Source of the DNA: an uncultured Clostridia bacterium | GTDB taxonomy: Bacteria > Bacillota > Clostridia > Oscillospirales > Acutalibacteraceae | Reading direction: 5' to 3' | Length of the DNA stretch: 16,801 bases | NCBI GenBank assembly: GCA_947165115.1 | Contig: CAMUZD010000010.1 | Coordinates: forward strand, 1 to 16,801 | In this document: piece by piece, positions 13,950-16,801 of the stretch | Numbering within the stretch: position 1 is the stretch's first letter | Layout of the letters: each line of letters starts with the position of its first letter | Program-made: the position numbers and the translations under genes | Notes under the pieces: model-generated | What the model was told of the DNA's origin: nothing | Database searches by the model: none | The model's input: only the letters and a program-made list of their open reading frames with translations

Positions 13950-14357
13950 GGCGAGGGCGAGGATGAATTCGAGCATCTGGCCGAATTCGTGAATGAAATG
14001 GAATTCGACCGCCTCGGCTGTTTTTCTTTCTCCCCTCAGGAGGGCACGCCCGCCTATGATATGGAAGATCAGGTTGATGAGAGCGTCAAGGTCCGCAGAG
14101 GCGAAATAATAATGCAGGATCAGCTCGAAATCGTTACGCTCAAAAACGAGGAACGAGTCGGCAATATATACAGGGTTCTTGTCGAGGATTATGATTCGTA
14201 TTCCGACAGCTATTCGGGCAGAACTTATATGGACGCGCCCGAAATTGACGGCGTTATCAGATTCACGAGCGAGAAGGTATATAATCCCGGCGATTTCGTC
14301 ACAGTTCAGGTCCTCGGAGTCAATGATTACGATCTGATAGGCAAAGAAATAAACTGA
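13950..14357 (+). pseudogene. rimO: RimO 3' fragment (C-terminal third, TRAM domain)
   Basis: Reading from 13950 in the rimO frame gives 135 codons equivalent to residues 307-442 of the intact RimO. The first is GEGEDEFEH, where the left copy has GEGEEEFEH. The fragment lacks the methylthiotransferase domain and the radical SAM cysteines. The sequence before 13949 is unrelated island DNA, and the ATG at 13989 is an internal methionine without a proper binding site. Its predicted protein remains about 92 percent identical to the left copy by eye, with differences largely silent at the DNA level. It therefore diverged while under selection and was cut recently. Confidence 0.9.
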
Positions 14358-14360
14358 TTA

Positions 14361-14389
14361 TTGACTTTTTAATAAAATTAAACTATAAT
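14361..14389 (+). promoter_or_regulatory. Sigma-70-type promoter of cysE-cysS
   Basis: TTGACT at 14361-14366 and TATAAT at 14384-14389 with a 17-base spacer, identical to the left copy. It starts three bases after the truncated rimO stop, with a T-box leader downstream. Confidence 0.87.
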
Positions 14390-14395
14390 GCAATA

Positions 14396-14623
14396 AATCA
14401 ATAAGCAAAGCAATGGTCGGGAAGAGTAGCTTCCGGCGGCATATCAGAGAGAGGGCAGGATGCTGAAATGCCCTTTATGCCAAGGATTGTGAAGTGCGCC
14501 CGGCGGCCCGCGGGAGGAAAGGAAACGAGTATTTCCGCGCGTATGGCTGCGTTAAAGCCTTTGAGTTATAAATCGGAGTGGGACCGCGATTATCGCCTCT
14601 GCAGTTTGCAGGGGCGTTTTTTA
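14396..14623 (+). promoter_or_regulatory. T-box riboswitch, cysteine-type, controlling cysE-cysS
   Basis: The functional copy of the leader. AGAGAG lies at about 14447-14454, the likely Cys specifier TGC at 14495-14497 within GTGAAGTGCG, and the T-box core TGGGACCGCG at 14579-14588, with the terminator immediately after. Uncharged cysteine tRNA should stabilise the antiterminator and allow transcription of serine acetyltransferase and cysteinyl-tRNA synthetase, linking cysteine supply and charging. Changes from the left copy cluster in the apical part of stem I, after AGAGAG, and in the terminator loop. Confidence 0.9.
14594..14622 (+). terminator. T-box intrinsic terminator (cysE-cysS)
   Basis: CGCCTCTGC (14594-14602) pairs with GCAGGGGCG (14608-14616), with one T-G wobble, followed by six T residues. 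It is the off-state hairpin of the riboswitch. The left copy has a perfect stem, so this one may be slightly weaker. Confidence 0.88.
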
Positions 14624-14653
14624 TTATTAATCGGTTGTAAAACGGAGGATACT

Positions 14654-15313
14654 ATGTTTGAAAGATTCAAAGAAGATATAGCCTGCGTGCGAAGCAGGGA
14701 CCCGGCGGCGAGGAGCCTTTTTGAAGTGCTCTTCCTGTATCCGGGCTACAGAGCTATACGCATGCACCGAACGGCAAACTGGTTTTACCGCCACAGATTC
14801 TTTTTCATAGCGCGCTGGATTTCCCAAAGAGCCTCGCGCAAAACGGGAGTCGAAATTCATCCCGCCGCAAAAATCGGCAGGCGCGTTTTCATCGACCACG
14901 GCACAGGAGTTGTCATAGGCGAAACGGCCGAGGTCGGCGATGATGTCACGATTTACCAGGGCGTAACTCTCGGAGGAACGGGTAAAGAACTCGGCAAGCG
15001 CCATCCGACCATCGGCAACAACGTTATGATAGGCTCGGGAGCGAAAGTGCTCGGCCCCGTCATCATAGGCGACAATACAAAAATCGCCTCCGGCGCGGTG
15101 GTTCTCAGGAACATTCCGGAAAACTGCACTGCGGTCGGCGTGCCGGCTAAGATAGTCAAGCGCGACGGCGTGAGAATTGATGATGATCTTGACCAGATTG
15201 ACATTCCCGACCCCGTTGCCCAGGAGCTTGCATCCCTGCGCAAAGAGATTTATAAATTAAAGAAAAACATGGGCTCATCAGCAAAGACGGAGGATTACGA
15301 TGAAGATTTTTAA
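14654..15313 (+). CDS. cysE: Serine O-acetyltransferase
   Basis: Transfers acetyl from acetyl-CoA to L-serine, the committed step of cysteine synthesis. The 219-residue protein matches the short Firmicute CysE form. Residues 1-65 are the helical N-terminal region. After that comes the left-handed beta-helix of hexapeptide repeats, with the catalytic D81-H82 in DHGTG, then GETAEVGDDVTIYQGVTLGG, the GKRHPTIGN loop, and a C-terminal tail. The start is the ATG at 14654 after CGGAGGAT at 14643-14650; an open frame upstream to 14468 only runs through the T-box. The last 14 bases overlap cysS, so translation is coupled. Control is by the cysteine T-box upstream. It is intact, unlike the left-hand fragment. 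Confidence 0.96.
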   Translation: MFERFKEDIACVRSRDPAARSLFEVLFLYPGYRAIRMHRTANWFYRHRFFFIARWISQRASRKTGVEIHPAAKIGRRVFIDHGTGVVIGETAEVGDDVTIYQGVTLGGTGKELGKRHPTIGNNVMIGSGAKVLGPVIIGDNTKIASGAVVLRNIPENCTAVGVPAKIVKRDGVRIDDDLDQIDIPDPVAQELASLRKEIYKLKKNMGSSAKTEDYDEDF

Positions 15314-16691
15314 TACGCTCACAAGAGAAAAGCAGGAATTCAAACCGGTTGAGCCGGGCAAAGTAAAAATATATGCCTGCGGACCGACCGTATATAACTA
15401 TATTCATATCGGCAACGCCCGCCCGCTCTGCGTTTTCGACGTACTTCGCAGATACCTTGAATACAGGGGATACGAAGTAACCTTCGTTCAGAATTTCACG
15501 GATATTGATGATAAAATAATCAAAAAGGCAAATGAAGAGGGAAGCGATTACAAAACAGTTTCCGAGAAGTATATTGAAGAATTCTGGAAGGATGCCGACG
15601 GACTGAATTTCAAGCACGCAACCATTCATCCGAAAGCAACCGAAAATATCGATAAAATCATCGAAATTGTGAGCGGACTCATCGAAAAAGGCCACGCCTA
15701 CGAGGTTGACGGCGATGTATATTTCAGCACCAAGACCTTCCCCTCCTACGGCAAGCTCTCGCATCAGCCGCTTGAAGACCTTGAGGCGGGCGCGAGAATC
15801 ATGGTCGGCGACATCAAGCGCGATCCGATGGATTTTTCCCTCTGGAAAGCCGCGAAGCCCGGCGAGCCATATTGGGATTCCCCCTGGGGACACGGCAGAC
15901 CCGGCTGGCATATTGAGTGCTCGGCAATGAATCTCCGTTTTCTCGGCGAGAATATCGATATTCACTGCGGCGGCATCGACCTTATATTCCCCCATCACGA
16001 AAACGAGATTGCACAGAGCGAATGCTTCACCGGCAAGCCCTTCGCGAATTACTGGATGCATAACGGATACATAAACGTTGACAACGTCAAAATGTCTAAA
16101 TCGCTCGGCAACTTCTTCACAGTGCGCGATGTGGCGGAAAAATACGGTTATGAGCCGATAAGATATCTGATGATTTCATCATCCTACAGAAGCCCCATCA
16201 ACTACTCGACCGATATTATCGAGCAGTGCAAGGCATCGCTCACCCGTCTCTACACCTGCCGTGACAGCCTCGATTTTGAGCTGAAAAACGCTCCCGAGGG
16301 CGAGGCCGACGAGAGCGTAAAAACGCAGCTTGACAAGAGAGTTGAGCAGTTCAACAACGCGCTTGACGATGACCTCAATACTGCAGACGGAATTGCCGCG
16401 GTATTCGACCTCGTAAGAGATATAAACACCCTCGCGCTCGGCAAGGGCGCGTCAAAGGGAACCGTTGAATACGCCATTAAGGTTTTTGATATGCTCACCG
16501 GCGTTCTCGGCCTTGTCTATAACAGAAAAGCCGAGGATTCGGATGCCGAAATTGACGCGCTTATTGAAGCGAGAACCGCAGCACGCAAGGAGAAGAACTG
16601 GGCGGAGGCGGACCGCATACGCGATGAGCTCAAGGCAAAAGGAATAGTGCTCGAAGATACACCGATGGGTGTCAAGTGGCACAGAGAATGA
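15300..16691 (+). CDS. cysS: Cysteinyl-tRNA synthetase
   Basis: Class I aminoacyl-tRNA synthetase that charges cysteine tRNA in the cytoplasm. At 463 residues it is full length. The zinc-binding C27 lies in ACGPTVYNY, the HIGN form of the HIGH motif is at 36-39, and KMSKS is at 264-268. WHIECSAM and HCGGIDLIFPHHENE hold the remaining zinc ligands. The C-terminal anticodon-recognition part with ARKEKNWAEADRIRDEL completes it. The start overlaps cysE by 14 bases behind an internal GGAGG. Pairing with cysE under one cysteine T-box is a known Firmicute arrangement. A strong terminator follows ten bases after the stop. Confidence 0.97.
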   Translation: MKIFNTLTREKQEFKPVEPGKVKIYACGPTVYNYIHIGNARPLCVFDVLRRYLEYRGYEVTFVQNFTDIDDKIIKKANEEGSDYKTVSEKYIEEFWKDADGLNFKHATIHPKATENIDKIIEIVSGLIEKGHAYEVDGDVYFSTKTFPSYGKLSHQPLEDLEAGARIMVGDIKRDPMDFSLWKAAKPGEPYWDSPWGHGRPGWHIECSAMNLRFLGENIDIHCGGIDLIFPHHENEIAQSECFTGKPFANYWMHNGYINVDNVKMSKSLGNFFTVRDVAEKYGYEPIRYLMISSSYRSPINYSTDIIEQCKASLTRLYTCRDSLDFELKNAPEGEADESVKTQLDKRVEQFNNALDDDLNTADGIAAVFDLVRDINTLALGKGASKGTVEYAIKVFDMLTGVLGLVYNRKAEDSDAEIDALIEARTAARKEKNWAEADRIRDELKAKGIVLEDTPMGVKWHRE

Positions 16692-16701
16692 TATAAGAAA
16701 T

Positions 16702-16734
16702 CCCCTCTCCTTCACGGAGAGGGGCTGCTTTTTT
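16702..16734. terminator. Intrinsic terminator between convergent genes
   Basis: CCCCTCTCC (16702-16710) and GGAGAGGGG (16716-16724) form a perfect nine-pair stem with a five-base loop, then T residues at 16729-16734. It ends the cysE-cysS unit. The A-rich side (GATATAAGAAAT) may let it also work for the minus-strand gene. Confidence 0.9.
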
Positions 16735-16801
16735 CACTGATTGTCGTCGTACTCGTCGATTTCGTCGGGGATACCGTCGCCGTCGGAATCGGGCAGGGAA
16801 T
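16734..16801 (-). CDS. C-terminal end of a protein with a DxDxDG calcium-binding repeat (partial)
   Basis: On the minus strand, a frame open from the window edge ends at a TGA at 16736-16734. The last residues read DSDGDGIPDEIDEYDDNQ. The DxDGDGIPDEID pattern is typical of thrombospondin type 3-like calcium-binding repeats, which occur in secreted or surface proteins such as dockerin-like or adhesion proteins of Firmicutes. Only 22 codons are visible, so the full protein, signal peptide and function are unknown. It converges on cysS across the shared terminator. Confidence 0.6.
   Translation of the reverse strand, partial: SLPDSDGDGIPDEIDEYDDNQ

Larger units (their letters stand above)
13949..14881 (+). 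repeat. Right direct copy: rimO 3' end, promoter, T-box, cysE 5' end
   Basis: The counterpart of 2703-3652, in the same orientation. Here rimO is the truncated partner and cysE the intact one, the mirror of the left side. It has one codon fewer at the rimO C-terminus (ends GKEIN, against AKDIQN on the left). Differences are mostly silent third-position changes in the coding parts, while the promoter, specifier, T-box core and much of the leader are unchanged. Confidence 0.9.

Noticed and set aside
13989..14357. An independent 122-residue gene
   Set aside because: It is an internal part of a truncated rimO; similarity to rimO continues upstream of this ATG to 13949.
14468..14653. N-terminal extension of CysE by 62 residues
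   Set aside because: These codons are the T-box leader and terminator; the ATG at 14654 has its own binding site and matches the left copy start.
15156..16061. 301-codon minus-strand open frame opposite cysE/cysS
   Set aside because: It lies opposite two certain genes, has no family features and follows from their GC-rich codon pattern.

Overview
The window looks like a low-to-moderate-GC Clostridia-type Firmicute, probably a gut Oscillospirales/Ruminococcaceae relative. This is an inference from the recA-recX-rimO order, a cysteine T-box in front of cysE-cysS, strong GGAGG-type ribosome binding sites and consensus -35/-10 promoters. No rRNA, tRNA or CRISPR array was seen.

Layout. (1) 58-3114: a housekeeping block recA-recX-rimO with overlapping genes. 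(2) 3118-3652: a cysteine T-box leader and a cysE cut off after about 77 codons. (3) 3653-13948: an A+T-rich island with no recognisable integrase or transposase. It has a short decayed left end, a consensus promoter, one tightly packed eight-gene operon (4107-13170) and about 780 bases of apparently non-coding right end. (4) 13949-14357: the last third of a second, diverged rimO, followed by a second promoter and T-box, an intact cysE, cysS and a terminator. (5) 16734-16801: the 3' end of a convergent minus-strand gene with a calcium-binding-type repeat.

The island sits between two direct, diverged copies (about 0.94 kb) of rimO-3'/promoter/T-box/cysE-5'. The copies differ mainly at synonymous positions, so they probably diverged in separate lineages and not after a recent local duplication. 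An intact rimO and truncated cysE on the left, with a truncated rimO and intact cysE on the right, is the pattern expected when a circular molecule carrying a homologous chromosome fragment integrates by a single crossover.

The operon encodes, in order: a leucine-dehydrogenase-like enzyme, a cyclase-family metal hydrolase, an 880-residue TIR-STAND NTPase-FGE-fold protein, a D-2-hydroxyacid dehydrogenase, an amidinotransferase/DDAH-family enzyme, a type I phosphoribosyltransferase, a radical SAM/SPASM protein and a class V PLP enzyme. Active-site residues appear intact in most of them. I know of no named pathway or defence system with this set. The best reading is a small-molecule or peptide-modification pathway built around amino acids and 2-oxo acids, co-expressed with a TIR-type conflict/signalling receptor. 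Whether the product activates, feeds or restrains that receptor cannot be told from sequence.
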